From PXAH01 sp964605645 (lineage in GTDB: Bacteria > Omnitrophota > Gorgyraeia > Duberdicusellales > 4484-171), in NCBI GenBank assembly GCA_964605645.1, contig CAZSDJ010000066.1, forward strand, positions 1 to 6,450: a stretch of DNA of 6,450 nucleotides, given 5' to 3'. Of the stretch, positions 1 through 5,559 are shown piece by piece. A program made the translations under genes and the position numbers. Each line of letters begins with the position of its first letter. Position 1 is the stretch's first letter. The notes beneath the pieces were generated by a model that was not told where the DNA came from, did no database searches, and saw nothing but the letters and a program-made list of their open reading frames with translations.

Positions 1-13
1 TCAAAGCCACGGG

Positions 14-46
14 CCCTCTTCTGTTAATACGGGAGAGGGTGTTTTT
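14..46 (+). terminator. Intrinsic terminator of a gene off the left edge
   Basis: The arms 14-22 (CCCTCTTCT) and 31-39 (GGGAGAGGG) form a 9-bp stem with two G-T wobbles and an 8-nt loop. A T-tract follows at 42-46. This is the shape of a rho-independent terminator read on the plus strand. It would end a plus-strand gene whose body lies outside the window. On the minus strand the stem is not followed by T residues, so it does not look like a terminator for the MarC gene, which converges on it. Confidence 0.6.
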
Positions 47-56
47 ATATGAAATG

Positions 57-84
57 AACAAATTACAAATAACAAATTACAAAT
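57..84. repeat. Two perfect tandem copies of a 14-bp AT-rich unit
   Basis: The unit AACAAATTACAAAT occurs at 57-70 and again, without change, at 71-84. It sits between the plus-strand terminator and the end of the MarC gene. It is a short tandem repeat in non-coding sequence, and its function cannot be told from this window. Nothing else is recognised in the rest of the left-edge gap (1-105). Confidence 0.75.
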
Positions 85-105
85 TTTAAATTAAGCTAAG
101 ATAAA

Positions 106-714
106 TTATACCGAAATAGAGAAAAACTCCCTTGCCCCAGATACAATTAAATTCATCCCAATTGCTCCCACGATAAACCCATTAAGGCGCAGAAACATCC
201 CCATAATTTTATCAAACGCAATCCTTAATCTTTTTTTAAATAAAGTGTATTTTAAAGCAGTTAATAAGAATACCAGACTGATATGAATAATCATGGTTAT
301 AGTTATAATCCCCGCAGCTGTTACAGCCCCTAATCTATTACCAATAATAATACACAATGAAATAGTTGCTGCCCCGACCATAAACGGCAATGCAATTTCA
401 GCTGCCAAATCATCTAAGCTTTCTTTTAAAATAAAAAAAGATTTCCTACCTTGAATTATAAAAATTAAAGCATAGGTAGTTATTACTATTCCCCCAAATA
501 TCTTAAAAGAAGAAAAATTAATAAACAAAAAATTTTCAAATATAAATTTTCCAAAAAGAGCAGCAGCTAAAAAAATTACTAAAGATAACCCTGCAGCTTT
601 AAGCAATACCCTCAAAAAATTCTTTCGATTTAAATCTTTTGCAATTGGATTAAGATACATAAATAAAGCAAAAGGATTAAGTAATACTAAAAACGAAATA
701 ATAAATTGTAACAT
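106..714 (-). CDS. MarC-family integral membrane protein
   Basis: A 202-residue, very hydrophobic protein of the MarC (UPF0056) family, predicted to sit in the cytoplasmic membrane. About six membrane segments can be read, at roughly residues 2-22, 38-58, 68-88, 106-126, 129-152 and 175-196. Family landmarks are an N-terminal LNPF followed by LNPIAKDL (12-28), a central ALPFMVGAATIS stretch (108-119), and a C-terminal RLNGFIVGAIGMNLIVSG (176-193). The length is normal for the family (about 200). The transported substrate is not known; the old link of MarC to multiple antibiotic resistance was not upheld, so no transport role is assigned. The ATG at 714 follows a GGAGG site (719-723). The gene is divergent from the DJ-1 gene, and their promoter candidates overlap. 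No terminator is seen after its stop. Confidence 0.85.
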   Translation of the reverse strand: MLQFIISFLVLLNPFALFMYLNPIAKDLNRKNFLRVLLKAAGLSLVIFLAAALFGKFIFENFLFINFSSFKIFGGIVITTYALIFIIQGRKSFFILKESLDDLAAEIALPFMVGAATISLCIIIGNRLGAVTAAGIITITMIIHISLVFLLTALKYTLFKKRLRIAFDKIMGMFLRLNGFIVGAIGMNLIVSGAREFFSISV

Positions 715-736
715 TTTACCTCCTTATTCATTATAC

Positions 737-764
737 TTGACGACCATTATATATGATATAAAAT
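737..764 (+). promoter_or_regulatory. Candidate sigma-70-type promoter for the DJ-1 gene
   Basis: TTGACG (737-742) and TAAAAT (759-764) lie 16 bp apart on the plus strand, each matching five of six consensus bases. Transcription would start near 771 and give a leader of about 210 nt before the DJ-1 start codon, which contains all the hairpins listed below. The boxes interleave with the minus-strand promoter candidate for the MarC gene. No better plus-strand pair was found closer to the gene. Confidence 0.4.
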
Positions 765-773
765 TAAATTCAA
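746..773 (-). promoter_or_regulatory. Candidate sigma-70-type promoter for the MarC gene
   Basis: On the minus strand TTGAAT (768-773) and TATAAT (746-751) are 16 bp apart. The -10 box is a perfect match and the -35 box matches four of six bases. Transcription would start near 739, about 25 nt before the ATG, leaving room for the GGAGG site. AT-rich DNA gives TATAAT by chance fairly often, so confidence is moderate. Confidence 0.45.
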
Positions 774-787
774 ATCGAATGAAACTT

Positions 788-833
788 AGTCCTTGACAGA
801 CATGCAGTCTAGAAAAATTGCTTGTCAAGGACT
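788..833 (+). repeat. Hairpin 1 of the DJ-1 leader, 11-bp perfect arms
   Basis: AGTCCTTGACA (788-798) and TGTCAAGGACT (823-833) are exact reverse complements, 11 bp long and 24 nt apart. A small nested AGAC/GTCT pairing (798-801 with 807-810) lies in the loop. No T-tract follows, so this is not itself an intrinsic terminator. The core TCCTTGAC is shared with hairpin 2. It could be an RNA leader structure, an operator palindrome or part of a REP-like element. Confidence 0.7.
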
Positions 834-860
834 GTAGCTGAATTCGATCCTTGACTTTTT
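824..860 (+). promoter_or_regulatory. Possible alternative terminator hairpin (attenuator)
   Basis: The right arm of hairpin 1, GTCAAGGA (824-831), is an exact 8-bp reverse complement of the left arm of hairpin 2, TCCTTGAC (848-855). It is followed at once by TTTTT (856-860). This pairing excludes both hairpin 1 and hairpin 2, so the three structures form the 1:2, 2:3, 3:4 layout of a transcription attenuator. The 16-nt loop and the short stem make the terminator weak on paper. The base pairing is seen in the sequence; the regulatory role is inference. Confidence 0.3.
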
Positions 861-894
861 GCCCTGCGACTGATGCTCTGGCAAAATGTCAAGG
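849..894 (+). repeat. Hairpin 2 of the DJ-1 leader, same arms as hairpin 1
   Basis: CCTTGAC (849-855) pairs with GTCAAGG (888-894). After one T-T mismatch, TTTTGCC (857-863) pairs with GGCAAAA (880-886). This gives a 14-bp interrupted stem with a 16-nt loop. The outer arm repeats the arm of hairpin 1, while the inner stem and loop are unrelated to it. Confidence 0.65.
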
Positions 895-909
895 GTTTAA
901 TTCGTAGAC

Positions 910-957
910 GGGCTTACGCCCTATGGTTTAAAAATTTAGTAAAATTTTATAAACCAT
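910..957 (+). repeat. Two hairpins immediately before the DJ-1 ribosome site
   Basis: GGGC (910-913) and GCCC (918-921) form a 4-bp stem around a TTAC tetraloop. Next comes a long hairpin: ATGGTTTA (923-930) pairs with TAAACCAT (950-957), and AAAATTT (931-937) pairs with AAATTTT (942-948), with A949 as a single bulge and a 4-nt loop AGTA. The 15 paired positions end 13 nt before the AAGGAGGT site. No T-tract follows on the plus strand. The structure could stabilise the message or insulate the ribosome site. Confidence 0.6.
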
Positions 958-980
958 CTACTCATTAAAAAGGAGGTACC

Positions 981-1532
981 ATGGCTAAAAAGGCAATGAT
1001 TCTCTTGGCAGAAGGTTTTGAAGAAATTGAAGCTGTAACTTCGATTGATATTTTAAGGCGAGCCGGCATCAAAGTCACCATAACCGGTATTGCTGACTTA
1101 ATTGTTGCAGGTTCCCGCCAACTAAAGATAAAAGCAGATAAAAAAATCAGTGAAATTGAATCTGATTATGATGCAGTTATCTTACCGGGCGGGATGCCGG
1201 GAGCAGAAAATCTAGCTAATTCAAACCTGGTAACTGCTTTACTTAAACAACTAAATAATCAAAAAAAAATAATTGCCGCAATTTGTGCTTCCCCTGCGTT
1301 GGTACTTGCTCCCTTGGGAATACTCGATAACAAAATTGCTACCGGCTATCCCGGCACGGAAAAAGATTTTTCTAATTCAACCACTTATAAAAAACAAGAA
1401 GTCGTAGTTGATAAAAATATTATAACCAGCCAAGGGCCGGCTACCGCATTAAAATTTAGTTTAACAATAGTTGAAAAATTGGCAGGAAAAGAAATATCTG
1501 ATAAAGTAGCTAAAGCCGCTCTATTAATTTAA
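981..1532 (+). CDS. DJ-1/PfpI-family protein (YajL/ThiJ type)
   Basis: A 183-residue cytoplasmic protein of the DJ-1 branch of the DJ-1/PfpI superfamily, with a flavodoxin-like single domain of normal length. Landmarks are GFEEIE (12-17), whose last residue Glu17 matches the conserved acid of DJ-1; LPGGMPGAENL (68-78); the nucleophile elbow AAICASPA (99-106) with Cys102; and the C-terminal TSQGPATAL (149-157) typical of DJ-1 and YajL. Members have been described as protein/nucleotide deglycases, glyoxalases or redox chaperones. Which activity applies is disputed in the family and cannot be told here. The ATG follows a near-perfect AAGGAGGT site (970-977). It is the only plus-strand gene, divergent from MarC and convergent with the glycosyltransferase, which it overlaps by 4 nt at the stop codons. 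Its leader is highly structured. Confidence 0.93.
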   Translation: MAKKAMILLAEGFEEIEAVTSIDILRRAGIKVTITGIADLIVAGSRQLKIKADKKISEIESDYDAVILPGGMPGAENLANSNLVTALLKQLNNQKKIIAAICASPALVLAPLGILDNKIATGYPGTEKDFSNSTTYKKQEVVVDKNIITSQGPATALKFSLTIVEKLAGKEISDKVAKAALLI

Positions 1533-2707
1533 ATAAATTTCTTATACAGGCTTAAGAGAAGATCGCTAACATGTTTTTTTGAAAAGCGGGCTTCAACCAT
1601 TTTCCGGCCGGTATTGCCCAGGCGCTCCCGCAACGATTCTTCTTTAAGTAAAGTAGTAATTCTTGAAGCTAACTCTTCAAAATCCCTCACCGGAACTACA
1701 AAACCATTAACCCCGTCACTTACAATTTCCGGCATCCCCCCTGCTCTGGTTACTACCATCGGCTTAGCTGAAGCCATCGCTTCCAGCATTGTCAAGCCAA
1801 AAGGTTCAGAGACGCTGGATGGATAAATGCAGACATCAGAAGCTGCATACATATAAGGCATTAATTCTAAAGGATAAGAGTCGATGATTACATTGTCCCG
1901 CAATTTAAAATTATCGACTAATTTTATGATATAGGCGATATCTTTTTGCTGGCTGAGGCCCCAATCAATAATATTTTTGGTACCGGCTAAAACAAGCATT
2001 ACATTTGGGATCCGTTCTTTAACCAGCCGTAACGCTTTAATCGCAACATCGCAACCTTTGGCTAAACCCATCCTGGCCGGGTGAAAAAAAACCGGCCTTT
2101 GCCGCAGTTTAGGGTATTTATTATAAACTCGACTGGCTTTAAGCGTAGGCCGAAACATTCTCTCGTCAATACCGTGATGAACTGTAGTTAAATTCCTGTG
2201 GTTACAGCCTAATCCGATTAATTCTTTTTCAATAAAATGGCTTACAGCAATAATATGACTCCATTTAATAGCGGTAGATAATTCCCAGCACAATAAATCA
2301 TCCCAAATATTATGGGCCGTAAGCAGCAAAGGTATCCCTTTTTTTTGAGCTATTCTTTCTAAGATAGTAATATGCTGCTTACTAAAATAATGCATATTGT
2401 GAGTATGCAAGACATCGGGCTTGTAACTGTCAATAAACTTTGTAAATACACGGGTAACTTCTTTTTCAATGCCTTCCAACCCTCTTCTTGTCAACCAATT
2501 CAGGTCCATTACCGGCTCTCTAACGATATCGACACCTTTAAATTTCTCTCTGCCTTTATAGCCTTCGGCGCTTGCTGTCAACAAACTTACCTTGTGCCCC
2601 CGCCCGGCCATAAAAGGTAAAATTATGGCTAAATGTGTTTCTACTCCCCCAATTATCGGAGGAAAACCCCAGTGTAGATGTGCAATATTATATTTTCTTT
2701 TAGCCAT
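1529..2707 (-). CDS. GT4-family glycosyltransferase (GT-B fold)
   Basis: A 392-residue retaining glycosyltransferase of family GT4, cytosolic or loosely membrane-bound. It would move a sugar from a nucleotide-sugar donor to an unidentified acceptor. The N-terminal Rossmann half carries FPPIIGGVETH (15-25), a typical GT4 glycine-rich opening, and HTHNMH (101-106). The C-terminal half carries FHPARMGLAKG (208-218), with Lys217 in the usual donor-phosphate position, the EX7E motif as EPFGLTMLE (Glu301, Glu309), and AGGMPEIV (322-329). The length is standard and no domain is missing. The ATG at 2707 follows a strong AGGAGGGGG site. It lies 88 bp after the phosphorylase gene on the same strand, so joint transcription is likely. 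The acceptor could be a lipid carrier, a cell-envelope glycan or a soluble sugar; a trehalose-forming GT4 (TreT-like) was considered because of the neighbour, but no specific residue supports it. Confidence 0.93.
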   Translation of the reverse strand: MAKRKYNIAHLHWGFPPIIGGVETHLAIILPFMAGRGHKVSLLTASAEGYKGREKFKGVDIVREPVMDLNWLTRRGLEGIEKEVTRVFTKFIDSYKPDVLHTHNMHYFSKQHITILERIAQKKGIPLLLTAHNIWDDLLCWELSTAIKWSHIIAVSHFIEKELIGLGCNHRNLTTVHHGIDERMFRPTLKASRVYNKYPKLRQRPVFFHPARMGLAKGCDVAIKALRLVKERIPNVMLVLAGTKNIIDWGLSQQKDIAYIIKLVDNFKLRDNVIIDSYPLELMPYMYAASDVCIYPSSVSEPFGLTMLEAMASAKPMVVTRAGGMPEIVSDGVNGFVVPVRDFEELASRITTLLKEESLRERLGNTGRKMVEARFSKKHVSDLLLSLYKKFI

Positions 2708-2717
2708 GCCCCCTCCT

Positions 2718-2760
2718 CATTAAAAATGAAATTATTTAGCGAATACCTTTATTTTTAATG
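2718..2760 (-). repeat. 10-bp inverted repeat next to the glycosyltransferase ribosome site
   Basis: CATTAAAAAT (plus-strand 2718-2727) and ATTTTTAATG (2751-2760) are exact reverse complements separated by 23 nt. In the minus-strand message the downstream arm ends directly before the AGGAGGGGG ribosome site of the glycosyltransferase. The stem is AU-rich and so weak, but it is perfectly placed to present or occlude that site. Confidence 0.5.
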
Positions 2761-2791
2761 ACACTTAAGCCGAATTACTCGGCGAAGTGTC
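2760..2791 (-). repeat. Stem-loop just after the phosphorylase stop codon
   Basis: GACACTT (2760-2766) pairs with AAGTGTC (2785-2791), and after a small AA/G internal loop GCCGA (2769-2773) pairs with TCGGC (2779-2783), leaving a 5-nt loop. On the minus strand the hairpin begins 4 nt after the phosphorylase stop. The bases that follow it are A-rich rather than T-rich, so it is not a standard intrinsic terminator for that gene. It may act as a 3' mRNA-stabilising or processing structure between two co-transcribed genes, letting their expression differ. Confidence 0.55.
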
Positions 2792-2795
2792 TTAT

Positions 2796-5135
2796 TTAAT
2801 AATATTTTTCCGAGAGTGAAATCTTCTTAATTTGTTTTTTCGCTTTAAAGTTATAACTTTTATTAGTTTCAATAATGCGAGTCTTACCAAAAACTATAAT
2901 TTTTAATTTATTTTTTGTCTTAGCATTTACTTTAACTTTTACTTCTTTTTTTCTTACTTGAAACTCCCAGCGTAATCCCTTAAAAAATAAATTGAATTTT
3001 ATAGATTGCCAAGTAAGCGGCATGTAAGGCGATACCGAAAGAGTATTTTTCTGGATTTTTACCCCTGCAAAGCCGTAAATAATACACTGCCAGACCCCTC
3101 CTAACGAAGCCGCATGTATGCCTTCATGGGTGTTGCCGTGCAAATCACTAATATCAGCACGCAATGCTACATTAAAAAATTGATAAGCCTTACTAAGCGC
3201 ACCAATTTCAGCTGCCATAATTGCATGTACGGCAGCGCTCAAAGATGACTTATGAAGGGTTCTGCGCAGATAAAACCAAAAATTACTTTCTTTAGTCTTG
3301 TAATCAAAATTATCGCCAAGCAAATATAATGCCATGACAACATCGGCTTGTTTTACAAATTGAGTTTTATTATAATCAGATACTTTCACCCCTTCCGGAA
3401 GAAGCGGAATATTATTTTCATCAAAATTAACAATCTCTATATATTTTTTCTTGAAAAAATTATCAAACTGTTCAATTACTTTGTTTCTTTTTACCTTAAT
3501 TGTAATCCCTAAAGCCGTATCCAGCCATTGTTTTGCTTCTTTATCGGTTAACTTTAACTTTGTTTTAAGCCGATTATAAATTTTTTTACTTTTTTTTAGC
3601 TGCCGGTACAAACTTTGAGCAGTTGTAAGATTCCATTTTGCCATCAGATTGGTATAGATATTGTTGTTTACCTTCTCATGAAACTCATCCGGGCCCATAA
3701 TATTTAATATATTAATTTTTCCTCTTTTACCTTTTGTGGCCCGCGATACCCAAAATCGCGCCGATTCAAAAATAATCTCATATCCATAATCTTCCATAAA
3801 ATCTTTATCTGCACTAATCTGAAAATAGTTATAACAAGCATAAGCTATATCTGAAACTATATGTTGTTCAAATGCAGCTGTTTTTATTTTAATAATTGTT
3901 CCGTCAAGATTTTTTGCCCAGCTTGGGGTTTCTTCTTTGCCCCCGCCAGCTGATTCCCAGGGAAAAAGTACTCCCGCATAACCTTTTTCCTTAGCTAAGG
4001 CCCTTGCCTGTTCGATTCTTCTGTACCGGTAAAGCAGCATATTCTTGGCTACTTCCGGAAATTGATATGCATAAAAGGGAAGAAGAAAAATTTCCGCATC
4101 CCAAAACACGTGCCCTCTGTAGCCTTCGCCGCTTAAGGTTCGAGCCCCAATGCTCGATACTCCTTGGTCAGAATGAGCACAGATTAAAAGATGATAAATA
4201 TTAAATCTTACATTTTTTTGAATATCAGCAGTCCCTTCAATTAATATATCAGATTGATCCCAGAGATTCTTCCAAGCCTGCATGTGTTTATTAATTAAAG
4301 TTTTAAAATTACTCTTTAGAATTTTAGAGAAAACCTTTTTTGATTTAATTTTATATTTAGCTAAATTTTCTTTTTGTAAAAAAGGTGAGATATAAAAAAT
4401 CTTTGTAAATACAGCTCTTTGGTTTTTCTTTAGATTTATCCGCAAAACGTTATCTTCTCCATATACCCTTTTTTTTGCTCCAATTTTATAATAAAATCCA
4501 CTATGATAGATAACATTTAAATGTTTTTCAAATGTTTCAACAACCAAGGTTTCCGATTTTTCGTCTTTACTCAATTCAGAAACTGCAAAATGGCGCTTCC
4601 GGCCTTCGGTTGCAACCCCGGAATTATAAACAGATATGTCTATGCCGGTTTGAAGTTCTAACTCTAAGTCTGAATCGAGAGGAGTTAATATAATCTGTAT
4701 AGCTCCTATATTTTTATTATCCATCGAAAGAAAACGAATTGATTGATAATCGTAGCAGCGTTTTTTATTATCTGAATAAACAGTATGGCGGCTTAAGGTG
4801 CCGTTTTCTGTATTTAAAATTCTTTCATGAGAGGCCACGTCCATTGCCGTGATTCCAACTTTTTGGCCAAATGCGATAAATTTGAAATAAAAAGGGTTGG
4901 GCAAGTTTACTAACTCGGCAACTTGTGCGGTTAAGCTATCGTAAAGGCCGGCTAGATAAGTACCTGGTTGTGAATCTTTTGGTTTTTCTTCCAAGACGCC
5001 GCGAGACCCAATCAAACCATTACCTAAGCTAAATTGACTCTCGCGGACATTTTGCAAATTTTTTTTAAATTCACTTTCTTTAATGCGCCAAAGTTCATCT
5101 CCAGAATACTTAGAATAGAAATCTTTTGTCTTCAT
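2796..5135 (-). CDS. GH65 disaccharide phosphorylase
   Basis: A 779-residue cytosolic enzyme of glycoside hydrolase family 65, which cleaves an alpha-glucoside such as maltose, trehalose, kojibiose or nigerose with phosphate to give beta-glucose 1-phosphate. The N-terminal beta-sandwich (about 12-255) opens with RESQFSLGNGLIGSRG (31-46). The (alpha/alpha)6 barrel (about 310-690) carries FWDAEIF (344-350), FPWESA (391-396), GPDEFHE (481-487) with Glu484 as the general acid, KQADVV (595-600), and the phosphate-site segment THEGIHAASLGG (669-680). A small C-terminal beta-domain follows and ends in a lysine-rich tail. All key residues are present and the length is typical, so it should be active; the exact disaccharide cannot be read off. 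There is no Shine-Dalgarno before the ATG, and no other in-frame ATG before Met137, so the start stands. No beta-phosphoglucomutase, the usual partner, lies in the window. Confidence 0.95.
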   Translation of the reverse strand: MKTKDFYSKYSGDELWRIKESEFKKNLQNVRESQFSLGNGLIGSRGVLEEKPKDSQPGTYLAGLYDSLTAQVAELVNLPNPFYFKFIAFGQKVGITAMDVASHERILNTENGTLSRHTVYSDNKKRCYDYQSIRFLSMDNKNIGAIQIILTPLDSDLELELQTGIDISVYNSGVATEGRKRHFAVSELSKDEKSETLVVETFEKHLNVIYHSGFYYKIGAKKRVYGEDNVLRINLKKNQRAVFTKIFYISPFLQKENLAKYKIKSKKVFSKILKSNFKTLINKHMQAWKNLWDQSDILIEGTADIQKNVRFNIYHLLICAHSDQGVSSIGARTLSGEGYRGHVFWDAEIFLLPFYAYQFPEVAKNMLLYRYRRIEQARALAKEKGYAGVLFPWESAGGGKEETPSWAKNLDGTIIKIKTAAFEQHIVSDIAYACYNYFQISADKDFMEDYGYEIIFESARFWVSRATKGKRGKINILNIMGPDEFHEKVNNNIYTNLMAKWNLTTAQSLYRQLKKSKKIYNRLKTKLKLTDKEAKQWLDTALGITIKVKRNKVIEQFDNFFKKKYIEIVNFDENNIPLLPEGVKVSDYNKTQFVKQADVVMALYLLGDNFDYKTKESNFWFYLRRTLHKSSLSAAVHAIMAAEIGALSKAYQFFNVALRADISDLHGNTHEGIHAASLGGVWQCIIYGFAGVKIQKNTLSVSPYMPLTWQSIKFNLFFKGLRWEFQVRKKEVKVKVNAKTKNKLKIIVFGKTRIIETNKSYNFKAKKQIKKISLSEKYY

Positions 5136-5144
5136 TATTGTTAA

Positions 5145-5173
5145 ATTATATTTTAGTAAACCAATTTTAGCAA
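5145..5173 (-). promoter_or_regulatory. Candidate internal promoter for the phosphorylase gene
   Basis: On the minus strand TTGCTA (5168-5173) and a perfect TATAAT (5145-5150) are 17 bp apart, inside the 46-bp gap between the GemA-like gene and the phosphorylase. Transcription would begin near 5138, only about 3 nt before the ATG at 5135. That fits with the absence of a ribosome site and would give a nearly leaderless message. Confidence 0.45.
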
Positions 5174-5181
5174 TCTTTTTT

Positions 5182-5559
5182 TTATGGGATATGTTTTTGA
5201 ATCTGCTTTAATGCTTCTATCAATTTACTTGCCTTGTCCTTACTAAGTTTATCAAGATCATTTTCTTGGTAATATTTATGAATAAAATTATTTAAATGCT
5301 CTTTGCTCCAATCTAATTTTTTAGAAAGCATCTTAATAAATATTCTTTGGCGAACAGTCATCCCGTTCGGTTGCGGCTGCCAGTGGCGGCTCCTTACAAA
5401 ATAATTCATCAACTTGCGAAAACCTTGCCGGTCTAAATCTTTTGCGCTTCCTACCCCCGTTGCTTTCTTTAAAATTGCCCGGTATTGACTATCTTCTAAA
5501 TCAAGTTCTTTTTTGACAATATGAATTAATGCTAGTTTTTTCTTATCAATCTTTGCCAT
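5182..5559 (-). CDS. Phage Mu Gp16/GemA-like protein (DUF1018)
   Basis: A 125-residue basic, soluble protein with no signal peptide or membrane segment, resembling the Mu-phage Gp16/GemA family. The N-terminal half has KLALIHIVKKELDL (8-21), YRAILKKATG (26-35) and SAKDLDRQGF (38-47), the usual GemA pattern. The C-terminal half repeats a second family pattern, with MTVRQRIFIKMLSKKLDW (67-84), a short FIHKYY segment (92-97), and LSKDKASKLIEALK (105-118). In Mu, GemA is described as a modulator of host gene expression linked to DNA topology; the molecular action of family members is largely unknown. The start codon lies inside the phosphatase gene (14-nt overlap) and has no Shine-Dalgarno, so translational coupling to the phosphatase is likely. 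No other phage gene is seen, so this is either a domesticated gene or a relic. The family call is from pattern recognition only. Confidence 0.82.
   Translation of the reverse strand: MAKIDKKKLALIHIVKKELDLEDSQYRAILKKATGVGSAKDLDRQGFRKLMNYFVRSRHWQPQPNGMTVRQRIFIKMLSKKLDWSKEHLNNFIHKYYQENDLDKLSKDKASKLIEALKQIQKHIP

Noticed and set aside
779..837. Two tiny frames (MKLSP at 779-796; an 11-residue frame at 802-837) as attenuator leader peptides
   Set aside because: Neither has a ribosome site or a run of regulatory codons, and frames this short are expected by chance.
793..856. TTGACA (793-798) and TTGACT (851-856) as -35 boxes
   Set aside because: No acceptable -10 box lies 16-18 bp downstream of either, and both are explained as parts of the shared palindrome arms.
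873..968. A 31-codon plus-strand open frame starting MLWQNVKGL
   Set aside because: It has no Shine-Dalgarno, runs through two hairpins and ends just before the DJ-1 ribosome site. Its codons are dictated by the inverted repeats, so chance is more likely than a small protein.
1614..1826. Plus-strand open frame opposite the glycosyltransferase
   Set aside because: It lies wholly inside a well-supported GT4 gene on the other strand, has no domain pattern, and is a shadow of that gene's codon use.
2372..2620. Plus-strand open frame of 82 codons opposite the glycosyltransferase
   Set aside because: It is antisense to conserved GT4 sequence, with no ribosome site and no family resemblance.
2760..2809. 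Intrinsic terminator on the plus strand (hairpin followed by a T-rich stretch)
   Set aside because: No plus-strand gene lies upstream for it to terminate, and the T-rich stretch belongs to the coding end of the minus-strand phosphorylase.
4004..4204. Plus-strand open frame opposite the phosphorylase
   Set aside because: It is antisense to the conserved FWDAEIF region of the GH65 catalytic domain and is best explained as a shadow.
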